DNA of 9,211 bases from Dehalococcoidia bacterium (GCA_007280145.1 QYPU01000039.1:1-9211); one strand, 5' to 3'; shown: positions 1-5,662, counted from the first letter of the stretch. The notes: a model not told the origin generated them from the sequence alone. A program made the numbers and translations.

Positions 1-318
1 ATCAGCAGCGACCCAGGTAATATTGTCTCCTTCCCCTGCAATCCTTCCGCCACCAGCGGACCACCAGTAGTTTCAAGCACCGCCATCAGCATCAGCAGCT
101 GCACAGGAAATCTGGCGCTCAGTCGAGGTGGTAACGTCCCTTTCGGCAGTAATAGAGTGAAGGACGGGAGGCTGGTTCTCCGGTTCCGGTGGGGGTGGTT
201 CGGGTGGAGGGGAGAGTAGCGTGCAAGCACTGCCAAGAAGCAGCACTATGATGATTAAGGAAACAGCTAGCTTAGGCCCAGGGTGCAGTCGTGCCATATT
301 CAATTTGATTCTTCTCAT
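1..318 (-). pseudogene. Lipoprotein with PKD/Ig-like domain, interrupted by an in-frame TGA; runs off the window edge
   Basis: The gene begins with ATG at 318, sharing ATGA with the stop of the upstream DoxX-like gene; an AGGA lies about 5 bases before it. The first 81 codons give a basic N-terminus, a hydrophobic stretch (about residues 17-28) and a cysteine at 32 in LLGSAC. This is a relaxed lipobox, because glycine rather than Leu/Val/Ile sits at -3. A Pro/Glu-rich linker follows, then the start of an extracellular beta-sandwich domain (NQPPVLHSITAERD, ISCAAADADGGA). TGA at 75-73 stops this frame. The same frame then runs open to base 1 and reads NYWWSAGGGRIAGEGDNITW, which is what should follow DADG in such domains. 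I infer a nonsense mutation or a base-call error, with TGA where a hydrophobic residue is expected. If the stop is real, the product is an 81-residue truncated lipoprotein. Function unknown; surface-anchored, probably co-transcribed with the DoxX-like gene. Confidence 0.7.
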
Positions 319-872
319 TGAAGTCCTGCCTGGCTGTTTTGATGCTTGGCTCCATTCCTCTTTTCTTTGAGCTTAACTGCCCATCGTGGTGAAGATAGAA
401 AACCGCCCGGATGCACGAATATTATAGTTAAAGCAAGCGCGAAAAGGACGATATCGATGCCCAGTGATTGAAGGGGAGATAGTGCTCCCAGTATCTCCTC
501 CAATTTGCCAAAACAAAGGGCGCACTCGGGGAATTCATCCATACCCTGGCTGAGCATCCAGGAATTATTTGCCATAAAGGCTGAGATAAGTGGCAGGCAA
601 CAAACAGCCCAGAGCCGTGGCCAAATGCCAAAAATTAGAAGGATGCCTAAACCTGTTTCTACCCAGGGGAGGCCGTAACCGATAAAAAGAGCCACTTTTG
701 GCGTCATGAAAAATACCGGAATAAGATTATCGATAAACTCGGTTTCTTGTGGCAGGTTAGAGAACAACTTACCGAGACCAGATGCCAGCAGAGTCACTCC
801 CAGAAGGATGCTGGCCGCCAGGCTTATTCTGGCTCTTACTCGCTGCTGCTCCTTCGTAGTGTTATCAGGCAT
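315..872 (-). CDS. DoxX/MauE-like integral membrane protein
   Basis: A 185-residue protein with about four hydrophobic segments (roughly residues 17-37, 60-82, 85-102 and 136-153). LASGLGKLF after the first segment and the Glu/Gly-rich second segment (GLPWVETGLGILLIFG) fit the DoxX/MauE membrane superfamily. Residues 115-122 read PECALCFG: a C117-x-x-C120 pair followed by FG, as in MauE-type members, which are linked to disulfide or thiol chemistry in exported proteins. C91 and C92 form a further adjacent pair. The start ATG at 872 has a strong AGGAGG at 886-881, eight bases upstream. A TTGCAT/TATAAT promoter lies just before that. Its end overlaps the start of the lipoprotein gene by four bases, so the two are probably translationally coupled. 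The family assignment is from pattern only; substrate and partner are unknown. Confidence 0.72.
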   Translation of the reverse strand: MPDNTTKEQQRVRARISLAASILLGVTLLASGLGKLFSNLPQETEFIDNLIPVFFMTPKVALFIGYGLPWVETGLGILLIFGIWPRLWAVCCLPLISAFMANNSWMLSQGMDEFPECALCFGKLEEILGALSPLQSLGIDIVLFALALTIIFVHPGGFLSSPRWAVKLKEKRNGAKHQNSQAGLQ

Positions 873-898
873 TACGCTAACCTCCTAATTGCTAGCAC

Positions 899-927
899 TT
901 GACTTGACAGTAATTATAGACTACACT
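899..927 (+). promoter_or_regulatory. Possible promoter of the zinc-ribbon gene, overlapping the divergent one
   Basis: TTGACT (899-904) and TACACT (922-927) are 17 bases apart. A consensus-perfect TTGACA overlaps at 904-909 but has no good -10 at normal spacing. The tandem TTGACTTGACA and the overlap with the minus-strand TATAAT make this a compact divergent switch. It would give a leader of about 165 bases before the zinc-ribbon gene. The pairing of boxes is uncertain. Confidence 0.35.
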
Positions 928-942
928 GGTTATTGTATGCAA
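913..942 (-). promoter_or_regulatory. Predicted sigma-70 promoter of the DoxX-like operon
   Basis: On the minus strand TTGCAT (942-937) and a perfect TATAAT (918-913) are 18 bases apart. Transcription would start near 906, giving a leader of about 33 bases that contains the AGGAGG. The boxes lie inside the region that also carries the plus-strand promoter, so the two directions probably interfere. Confidence 0.6.
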
Positions 943-952
943 AACCTGGTTT
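942..952. repeat. Short perfect palindrome AAACC-T-GGTTT beside the divergent promoters
   Basis: AAACC (942-946) and GGTTT (948-952) are perfect inverse complements around one base. The palindrome touches the -35 box of the minus-strand promoter, which is a typical position for an operator. No regulator for it is visible here, and an 11-base palindrome can arise by chance. Confidence 0.3.
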
Positions 953-1000
953 GGTGCTGTTTCTTGATTCGGCATCCTCTTATAGTGGGGAGATCAAGTT

Positions 1001-1030
1001 GCTGAGAGTGTTGCTCTTAGCTATTTGTAT
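1001..1030 (+). promoter_or_regulatory. Hairpin in the leader of the zinc-ribbon gene
   Basis: GCTGAGAG (1001-1008) pairs with CTCTTAGC (1014-1021), eight pairs including one G-U, around a five-base loop TGTTG. The hairpin is followed by TATTTGTAT, a weak T-rich stretch. It could be an attenuator or an RNA-stability element if transcription starts near 934. I recognise no riboswitch class. Confidence 0.3.
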
Positions 1031-1099
1031 ATGGAGGTCTTGAGCCATAGAGACTGCAGCAGAAACGGGGCATAGTTATCTTTTAAGAAGGAGGCGCAG

Positions 1100-1399
1100 A
1101 TGGCTCTAGAGGACAAGACCTTGACTTGCAGAGACTGCGGTGCGAGTTTCACTTTTACCGTGGGTGAGCAAGAGTTTTATCAGTCGCGAGGGCTGCAAAA
1201 TGAGCCTAGTCGATGCCCGGAGTGTCGGGCATCTAGGCGACAGGGTCGCTATCGGGGTGGGGGCTATGGTCAACCGAGGACAATGTATTCAGCGGTATGT
1301 GCTAATTGTAACGCTGAATGCGAGGTGCCCTTTGAACCCAGAGAAGATCGACCAGTCTATTGCAGTGCCTGCTACGCGGAAATGAAGCAAAACCACTAA
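1100..1399 (+). CDS. Small double zinc-ribbon protein with RGG-like linker
   Basis: A 99-residue protein built from two four-cysteine zinc-binding modules. The first has C10-x2-C13 and C39-x2-C42, with SFTFTVGEQEFYQSRGL between them, the pattern of the probable zinc-ribbon domain (Pfam zf-trcl type). The second has C67-x2-C70 and C88-x2-C91 around EVPFEPREDRPVYCSACY. An additional C74 lies inside it. The linker (about 46-60, RRQGRYRGGGYGQPR) is rich in Arg, Gly and Tyr, like RGG-type RNA-binding segments. The start is firm: AAGAAGGAGG lies seven bases before the ATG. The gene stands alone, with a long leader before it and a terminator-like hairpin directly after it. Nucleic-acid binding is inferred; no specific function is known to me. 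Confidence 0.85.
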   Translation: MALEDKTLTCRDCGASFTFTVGEQEFYQSRGLQNEPSRCPECRASRRQGRYRGGGYGQPRTMYSAVCANCNAECEVPFEPREDRPVYCSACYAEMKQNH

Positions 1400-1411
1400 A
1401 CTGGATGGTAT

Positions 1412-1448
1412 CCCTCTCAGTAGTCTCTCCGCTGAGAGGGTTCTATTT
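1412..1448 (+). terminator. Rho-independent-type terminator after the zinc-ribbon gene
   Basis: CCCTCTCAG (1412-1420) and CTGAGAGGG (1432-1440) form a perfect nine-pair stem around an 11-base loop. TTCTATTT follows directly. It lies 13 bases after the stop codon, so it probably ends a single-gene transcript and separates it from DUF503 and the helicase. Confidence 0.7.
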
Positions 1449-1485
1449 ATAAACTACCGCTGAAGTTGCGGCTTATTTTGTCTAA

Positions 1486-1779
1486 ATGACTACCGGTGTT
1501 TGTAAGATAAGGCTTCATCTTCCAGGAAGTCAGTCACTCAAAGGCAAGCGGCGAATAATAAAGTCTATTATCTCTCGACTTCGGAACCAGTTTAACATCT
1601 CTGTCGCTGAAGTAGATGACCAGGACCTGTGGCAGCTAGCGACTCTGAGTATAGCCTGCGTCAGCAACCATAACAAGCATGTTGATGAGATTCTATCGAA
1701 GGCGCTGAATTTCATCACTCAGAATTACCCGGAGATAGAAGTCGTCGACCACGAGATAGAGATTTTGCATGGTCTTTAG
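1486..1779 (+). CDS. DUF503 family protein (YlxP-like)
   Basis: A 97-residue protein that matches the DUF503 family in length and pattern. It begins with a beta strand (CKIRLHLPGSQSLKGKRR, residues 6-23), followed by the basic helix IIKSIISRLRNQFNISVAEV and the typical LATLSIACVSN (about 52-62). The C-terminus EVVDHEIEIL is also typical. The family is a small ferredoxin-like fold of unknown function, often found near rbfA and other translation-linked genes. Here it instead precedes a DNA-repair-type helicase by 24 bases, so the two are probably co-transcribed. No Shine-Dalgarno sequence precedes the ATG. A weak TATTTT at 1474-1479 would put transcription start close to the start codon, but no -35 box supports it. 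Confidence 0.85.
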   Translation: MTTGVCKIRLHLPGSQSLKGKRRIIKSIISRLRNQFNISVAEVDDQDLWQLATLSIACVSNHNKHVDEILSKALNFITQNYPEIEVVDHEIEILHGL

Positions 1780-1803
1780 AGAATGGCTGTTTAATGGCTT
1801 GGA

Positions 1804-4083
1804 ATGTATGTTGATGCCTTTCTTCACCATCTAACGACGTTACCTGATTATAAGCAACAGGTTGTCCACATTCAGCGTATACCCCCTCGGGGTGCCAAAT
1901 CTGGCAAATTGGACAGGCCTCTCCATCCCATTCTTCAATCGCGTCTTGAATCTTTGGGCATATCATCCTTGTATGCCCATCAGGCGAGGGCGGTCAATGA
2001 ATCTCGTTGTGGTGAGAATGTAATGGTAGCCACAGCCAGCGCCAGTGGTAAAACCTTGTGCTATAACTTGGCGGTATTAGAGGCGATCTTGGATGAACGG
2101 AGTAGTAGGGCTTTGTATCTTTTCCCAACAAAGGCTCTAGCCCAGGACCAGCTACGAAGCTTGAATCAGCTAGCTTGCCCTGAGATTATTTCCCTGGGTG
2201 AGTGTGCTACCTTTGATGGCGACACACCACAGCCGGAGCGAGCTGAGATAAAAAGGAGAGCCAGGATTGTGCTTACCAACCCTGATATGCTTCATCTGGG
2301 CATTTTGCCTAACCATAAATCCTGGTCGAGATTATTTAGTAGATTAAAATATGTCGTAATAGATGAAGCCCATGTTTATCGCGGAGTTTTTGGCTCTCAT
2401 GTAGCCAATGTTTTGCGCCGGCTACGCCGGCTTTGTGCCTTTTATGGCTCTAACCCTCAATTTATTTGTTGCTCAGCGACTATTGCCAATCCTGCGGAGC
2501 ATATTGAGAAGCTGGTCGGGTTGCCTTTTGAGGTAATCAGTGAGGATGGCTCGCCTCATGGTGGCAGGTCTTTTATCTTCTGGAATCCACCGTTTATAGA
2601 TGAAGCTAAAACCAGCCGACGTAGCTCTAATAGCGAGGCCACCTTTCTTTTTACCGAGCTTATTCGGAATAATATTCGCAGCCTGGTCTTTGCTCGAACT
2701 CGCAAGTTGACTGAGCTCATTTACCTTTATAGCCGGGAGCAGGTGGGTTTTCCTTTGGCTGAGCAAATCAAGCCTTACCGGGCGGGTTATCTTCCCGAAG
2801 ACCGGCGGCAGATTGAGCGGGAGCTGTTTAGCGGCCATCTCCTCGGGGTTGTGGCTACTACTGCTTTAGAATTGGGGATTGATATCGGTGACCTTGAAGC
2901 TACAGTGCTTGCCGGCTATCCGGGGAGTATTGCCAGCACCTGGCAGCAAGCGGGTCGGAGTGGTAGGGGGGTCGGTGGCTCGTTGAGCTTTCTTATCGCT
3001 CAGGATAATCCACTTGACCAGTATTTTATGCATCACCCCAGCTACTTCTTTGGCAAGAATTTTGAGAATGCCCTGATAAATCTGGGAAACGTCAATATTC
3101 TGAAGCCTCATCTCCTTTGTGCCGCCTGGGAGAAACCTTTGGGTGGTAGTGATAGCAGGTTTTTTGGCACTGCTTTTGATGGAGCAGTCTCTGAGTTGGA
3201 AAAGGAAGGTAGGCTCAGGAAGGGTGTTGGGTGGTGGTATCTTTCCCCTAGCATTGCCCATCCTGCCCAGGAAGTCAATATAAGGTCTACCTCAAACAAG
3301 AACTACGCCATTATTGATGCTTCTCGAGGCTACGAGTTGCTGGAGACGGTAGAAGCCAGCGTTGCCTTTTTGCAAATACATCAGGGAGCTATTTATCTCC
3401 ACCAGGGTGAGTCTTATCTGGTAAACGAACTCGACCTTGAGAGGCGTGTTGCTATAGTAACCCCGGCTACCATTCCATATTACACTCAAGCTAAGGAATT
3501 AACCGACATCAGGATTCTGAAAACCGAGCAGGGGAAGAGCTGTGCAAGTACAGAAGTCTATTTTGGAGAGGTGGATGTGACTAGCACAGTGGTCGGCTTT
3601 AAGAAGAAGAAGCAGTTCACTGAGGAGGTTATTGCTGAAGAGCCTCTTGATTTACCGCCTCAACGCTTTTTCACTCAAGCTCTGTGGTTTGACCTGCCAC
3701 AAGGAGCTATTGACCAGGTAACTGAGAAAGGGCTTGATTTTGCTGGCGGCTTACATGCTACTGAGCATGCATCCATCGCTATGCTGCCTCTTTTTGCTTT
3801 GTGTGACCGCAATGATATCGGTGGTGTCTCCACTCCCTTCCATCCCGACACTGGGAAGGCCCAAATCTTTATCTACGATGCCTATCCTGGTGGGATTGGC
3901 ATTGCTGAAAAGGGCTTTGAGATAATAACAGAGCTATGGTCAGCCGCCTTGAGGGCAGTTGAGGAATGCCCATGCCAGGAGGGTTGTCCTAGCTGTGTCC
4001 AGTCGCCTAAATGCGGCAATAACAATGAGCCTCTGGATAAAAAGGCAGCCCTGATACTGCTTCGGGGGCTGGTAGGCATATAG
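1804..4083 (+). CDS. DEAH-box helicase of the MrfA/YprA type with C-terminal DUF1998 cysteine cluster
   Basis: A 759-residue superfamily 2 helicase. Motifs in order are Walker A ATASASGKT (76-84), PTKALAQDQ (motif Ia), DEAH (187-190), SAT (224-226), TTALELGIDIG (about 352-362) and QQAGRSGRG (381-389). The C-terminal third is of the DUF1998 type and ends in a cysteine cluster, C722-P-C724-x3-C728-x2-C731 plus C737. In Bacillus subtilis MrfA such a cluster binds zinc, and the protein unwinds 3'-tailed DNA and takes part in a UvrABC-independent repair of mitomycin damage. The length is close to MrfA (about 750). The N-terminus (HIQRIPPRGAKSGKL, LYAHQARAV) is also typical, supporting the ATG at 1804 despite the lack of a clear Shine-Dalgarno sequence. 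No nuclease partner (MrfB-like) is seen in the window. A role in DNA repair is inferred from the family. Confidence 0.9.
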   Translation: MYVDAFLHHLTTLPDYKQQVVHIQRIPPRGAKSGKLDRPLHPILQSRLESLGISSLYAHQARAVNESRCGENVMVATASASGKTLCYNLAVLEAILDERSSRALYLFPTKALAQDQLRSLNQLACPEIISLGECATFDGDTPQPERAEIKRRARIVLTNPDMLHLGILPNHKSWSRLFSRLKYVVIDEAHVYRGVFGSHVANVLRRLRRLCAFYGSNPQFICCSATIANPAEHIEKLVGLPFEVISEDGSPHGGRSFIFWNPPFIDEAKTSRRSSNSEATFLFTELIRNNIRSLVFARTRKLTELIYLYSREQVGFPLAEQIKPYRAGYLPEDRRQIERELFSGHLLGVVATTALELGIDIGDLEATVLAGYPGSIASTWQQAGRSGRGVGGSLSFLIAQDNPLDQYFMHHPSYFFGKNFENALINLGNVNILKPHLLCAAWEKPLGGSDSRFFGTAFDGAVSELEKEGRLRKGVGWWYLSPSIAHPAQEVNIRSTSNKNYAIIDASRGYELLETVEASVAFLQIHQGAIYLHQGESYLVNELDLERRVAIVTPATIPYYTQAKELTDIRILKTEQGKSCASTEVYFGEVDVTSTVVGFKKKKQFTEEVIAEEPLDLPPQRFFTQALWFDLPQGAIDQVTEKGLDFAGGLHATEHASIAMLPLFALCDRNDIGGVSTPFHPDTGKAQIFIYDAYPGGIGIAEKGFEIITELWSAALRAVEECPCQEGCPSCVQSPKCGNNNEPLDKKAALILLRGLVGI

Positions 4084-4192
4084 GGGCGTTTTTCTAACTC
4101 TGATGTAGTGCAACCTTTTAAGATCGCCAAGCTGGCCAGAAATGCAAGTGTGGGGAAAGCGAGCAGAGGCTTTACCGCCTTTGGGTATATTA

Positions 4193-4236
4193 GAGCATCA
4201 GCTCCAATGAAGCCTGGAGCGGATGCTCCAGGCTTC
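4193..4236. repeat. Perfect 12-bp hairpin with an overlapping alternative pairing
   Basis: GAAGCCTGGAGC (4209-4220) and GCTCCAGGCTTC (4225-4236) form a perfect 12-pair stem around GGAT. The upstream GAGCATCAGCTCC (4193-4205) can instead pair with GGAGCGGATGCTC (4216-4228) with one mismatch. The two structures exclude each other. No T-run follows on either strand, so it is not a standard intrinsic terminator. It lies between the helicase stop and the regulator promoter. It could be a transcript-end stabiliser, a factor-dependent terminator, or a copy of a small palindromic repeat. Confidence 0.6.
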
Positions 4237-4279
4237 CCTACTATGCTACTATAGGCGGCTTCAAGACATGGCGCTACAT

Positions 4280-4298
4280 AATGCAATATTGTTGCATT
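4280..4298. promoter_or_regulatory. Predicted operator of the Fur-family regulator (TGCAA-N5-TTGCA)
   Basis: AATGCAA (4280-4286) and TTGCATT (4292-4298) are perfect inverted arms around five bases. The right arm contains the -35 box of the regulator's own promoter, so binding would block RNA polymerase. The core TGCAA-N5-TTGCA equals the Nur (nickel-responsive Fur-family) box as I recall it from Streptomyces. Autoregulation is inferred from position. An isolated half-site AATGCAA occurs at 4141-4147. Confidence 0.55.
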
Positions 4299-4320
4299 TA
4301 CAATAGCAGTATTATATAAT
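4292..4320 (+). promoter_or_regulatory. Strong promoter giving a nearly leaderless regulator mRNA
   Basis: TTGCAT (4292-4297), a 17-base spacer and a perfect TATAAT (4315-4320). Transcription should begin about 4326-4329, only three to six bases before the ATG at 4332. There is no room for a Shine-Dalgarno sequence, and none is present. The same TTGCAT/TATAAT pair occurs before the DoxX-like gene. Confidence 0.7.
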
Positions 4321-4331
4321 AAACCCTGATT

Positions 4332-4757
4332 ATGCCTGAGATTCAAGGTGCCATACGGGTTTTACGAGCTAAGGGCTACAAGGTGACTCAGCCTCGGAAG
4401 CAGGTGCTTAAGGTTTTGACACAGGCGCAGAAACCTGTCTCACCTTATGACGTGCAGAAAATTCTACAACAAAGAGGTGAGCATCTGGACCATGTCACCA
4501 TCTACCGTATACTTGATTTGCTTTGCCTGCTTAATCTGGCTCACAAAGTGTTGTTATCGGGTGGATTTGTGAAATGTGCTCTGGGTGACGAGGAAGGCTG
4601 CCATCGCTTTATGGTATGCCGCCAGTGTGGTGCTTTTCAGGAGTTTGCGGATAAGTCATTATGTGAAGAGGAAAATGAACTTGCCTGGCACCTGGGTTTC
4701 CGAACTGAGCAGCACTTTTCCGAGTTTTTCGGGCTTTGCGCTAAGTGCCAGGGATAG
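4332..4757 (+). CDS. Fur-superfamily metalloregulator, Zur-like
   Basis: A 141-residue DNA-binding repressor of the Fur family. The winged helix spans about residues 8-80, with TQPRKQVLKVL and the recognition helix HVTIYRILDLL (54-64). The C-terminal half has the structural zinc pairs C96-x2-C99 and C136-x2-C139. H71 (AHKV), C82 (VKC), H91 and E104 line up with the zinc-sensing residues H77, C88, H96 and E111 of Escherichia coli Zur as I recall them. The C82 and AHKV match favours a zinc sensor over iron or peroxide sensing. Against this, the palindrome at its promoter resembles the Nickel/Nur box, so the metal remains open. H128 and E131 (QHFSEFFGLC) are normal family residues. It is probably autoregulated and co-transcribed with the membrane protein 42 bases downstream. 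Confidence 0.88.
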   Translation: MPEIQGAIRVLRAKGYKVTQPRKQVLKVLTQAQKPVSPYDVQKILQQRGEHLDHVTIYRILDLLCLLNLAHKVLLSGGFVKCALGDEEGCHRFMVCRQCGAFQEFADKSLCEEENELAWHLGFRTEQHFSEFFGLCAKCQG

Positions 4758-4799
4758 CTTTTAGATGCTTTGATTCTATTTTTTATCTGGTGAATTCTT

Positions 4800-5426
4800 G
4801 TGATTAAGAGAATAGCAGTTGAGCTAGGAAGACATGCCCCCTTTACTGTTCTTGGAGCAGCTTCAGGGATTATCGTCATGGCTATCGTAGTTTTTGCCAA
4901 CGTCGCCTCAGGGATTTCTGAGGCTGTTTTTTATACCCTGCATCCCGTCCATGTTGTATTGAGCGCAGTTGTGACCACAGCGATGTATAAACGATATGGT
5001 GAAGGTAAACTTTGGGCGTCGATTTTGATTGGTTATACAGGCGCAATTGGCATAGCTACGTTAAGCGATGCAGTAATCCCTTATCTAGGAGGAGCTTTGC
5101 TTCATATCCCGATGCAATTTCATGCGCCTTTTGTTGAGACTACAGAGATGCCCTTTATTGGAATTGCAAAGTGGCAGATTGTAAATTTTGCAGCAGCCCT
5201 CGGAATCGCAATCGGTTATTTAAGGCCTACAACCAAATTTCCGCATGCTGGGCATGTGCTGTTAAGTACCTGGGCATCGCTATTCAACTTCACTGCATTC
5301 GGGGTAGCGAACTGGATTCCCTTGATTCCTTTTATTTTCTTGTTTCTATTTCTTGCAGTCTGGCTTCCTTGCTGTCTGAGTGACATAGTATATCCTCTCT
5401 TTTTCCTGAGGACTGATAAGCATTAG
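4800..5426 (+). CDS. Six-segment membrane protein with two-fold internal repeat; possible metal transporter
   Basis: A 208-residue protein with about six hydrophobic segments (roughly 17-37, 46-63, 73-94, 122-141, 150-170 and 173-195). The start is GTG at 4800, preceded by a weak GGTGA; no other nearby in-frame start fits. Three motifs occur twice in the same order: HAPF (12-15 and 108-111), H-x-x-H-V-x-L-S (48-55 and 149-156) and L-S-D-x-V-x-P (88-94 and 193-199, the second LSDIVYP). This suggests an old duplication of a three-helix unit. Three helices per repeat would place the halves in opposite membrane orientation, as in many transporters. The repeated His and Asp residues are plausible metal ligands. 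I do not recognise the family with certainty; it faintly recalls uncharacterised heavy-metal permeases. Its position behind a Zur-like gene suggests transport of the sensed metal. This is inference. Confidence 0.75.
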   Translation: MIKRIAVELGRHAPFTVLGAASGIIVMAIVVFANVASGISEAVFYTLHPVHVVLSAVVTTAMYKRYGEGKLWASILIGYTGAIGIATLSDAVIPYLGGALLHIPMQFHAPFVETTEMPFIGIAKWQIVNFAAALGIAIGYLRPTTKFPHAGHVLLSTWASLFNFTAFGVANWIPLIPFIFLFLFLAVWLPCCLSDIVYPLFFLRTDKH

Positions 5427-5442
5427 TCCGGGGGGATTAAAC

Positions 5443-5482
5443 CCAAGCTGTAATTGCATAATCTAAGGTAGCTTGGACTTTC
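5443..5482 (+). terminator. Weak hairpin after the membrane-protein gene
   Basis: CCAAGCT (5443-5449) and AGCTTGG (5470-5476) pair perfectly, but the loop is 20 bases and only ACTTTC follows. It is at most a weak end of the regulator/membrane-protein transcript. Confidence 0.3.
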
Positions 5483-5528
5483 TCGATTGCATAGGGATCT
5501 ATTTAGGAGAACGTTCATTAGTGGAAGG

Positions 5529-5595
5529 TTGTCACTCTGAGCGAAGCGAAGAGTCTATAAGAGAGATTCTTCGCCCTTAGGGCTCAGAATGACAA
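5529..5595. repeat. 67-base imperfect palindrome, probably a dispersed REP/MITE-like repeat
   Basis: The left arm begins TTGTCACTCTGAGC and ends GCGAAGAGTCT (to 5556). The right arm (5564-5595) begins AGATTCTTCGC and ends GCTCAGAATGACAA. The arms match except for single differences (C/T, G/A) and a small unequal internal bulge, GAA against CCTAAGG, and the loop is seven bases. Compensating, near-perfect arms of this kind are typical of short repeats that recur many times in a genome. I recall very similar GTCATTCTGAGC...GAAGAATCT elements in Chloroflexota and other bacteria. No open frame crosses it. It separates the metal unit from ftsY and could also slow or end transcription. Confidence 0.7.
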
Positions 5596-5632
5596 AGGAC
5601 GAGCCCCCCTAAACAACCTTTATTTGGTCACT

Positions 5633-5662
5633 TTGCCCTGCTCTTAGGTGGTATGCTAATAT
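5633..5662 (+). promoter_or_regulatory. Possible promoter of ftsY-lgt
   Basis: TTGCCC (5633-5638) and TAATAT (5657-5662) are 18 bases apart, with TGC directly before the -10, the extended -10 arrangement. Transcription would start near 5669, about 20 bases before the ftsY ATG. The match is moderate. Confidence 0.4.

Noticed and set aside
73..75. Recoding of TGA (selenocysteine or reassigned codon) in the lipoprotein
   Set aside because: Other genes in the window end with TGA, no SECIS-like hairpin is apparent after it, and the expected residue is hydrophobic, not Cys.
1031..1075. A 14-codon open frame (ATG...TAG) in the leader of the zinc-ribbon gene
   Set aside because: It has no ribosome site, no recognisable peptide and no run of regulatory codons. 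Chance is the simplest reading.
1457..1471. Small inverted repeat CCGC-N7-GCGG before DUF503
   Set aside because: The arms are only four bases, which is expected by chance.
4235..4256. Direct repeat CTACTATG / CTACTATA
   Set aside because: Only two short copies with no flanking structure or further copies. Not a CRISPR or iteron array.
3882..4346. A 154-codon minus-strand open frame across the helicase end and the regulator promoter
   Set aside because: It is mostly antisense to the clearly conserved DUF1998 region and crosses the hairpin and promoter. Its peptide resembles no family I know.
5453..5492. Two isolated TTGCAT boxes after the membrane-protein gene
   Set aside because: Neither has a -10 box at proper spacing, and they do not form an inverted pair, so they are neither a promoter nor a second operator.
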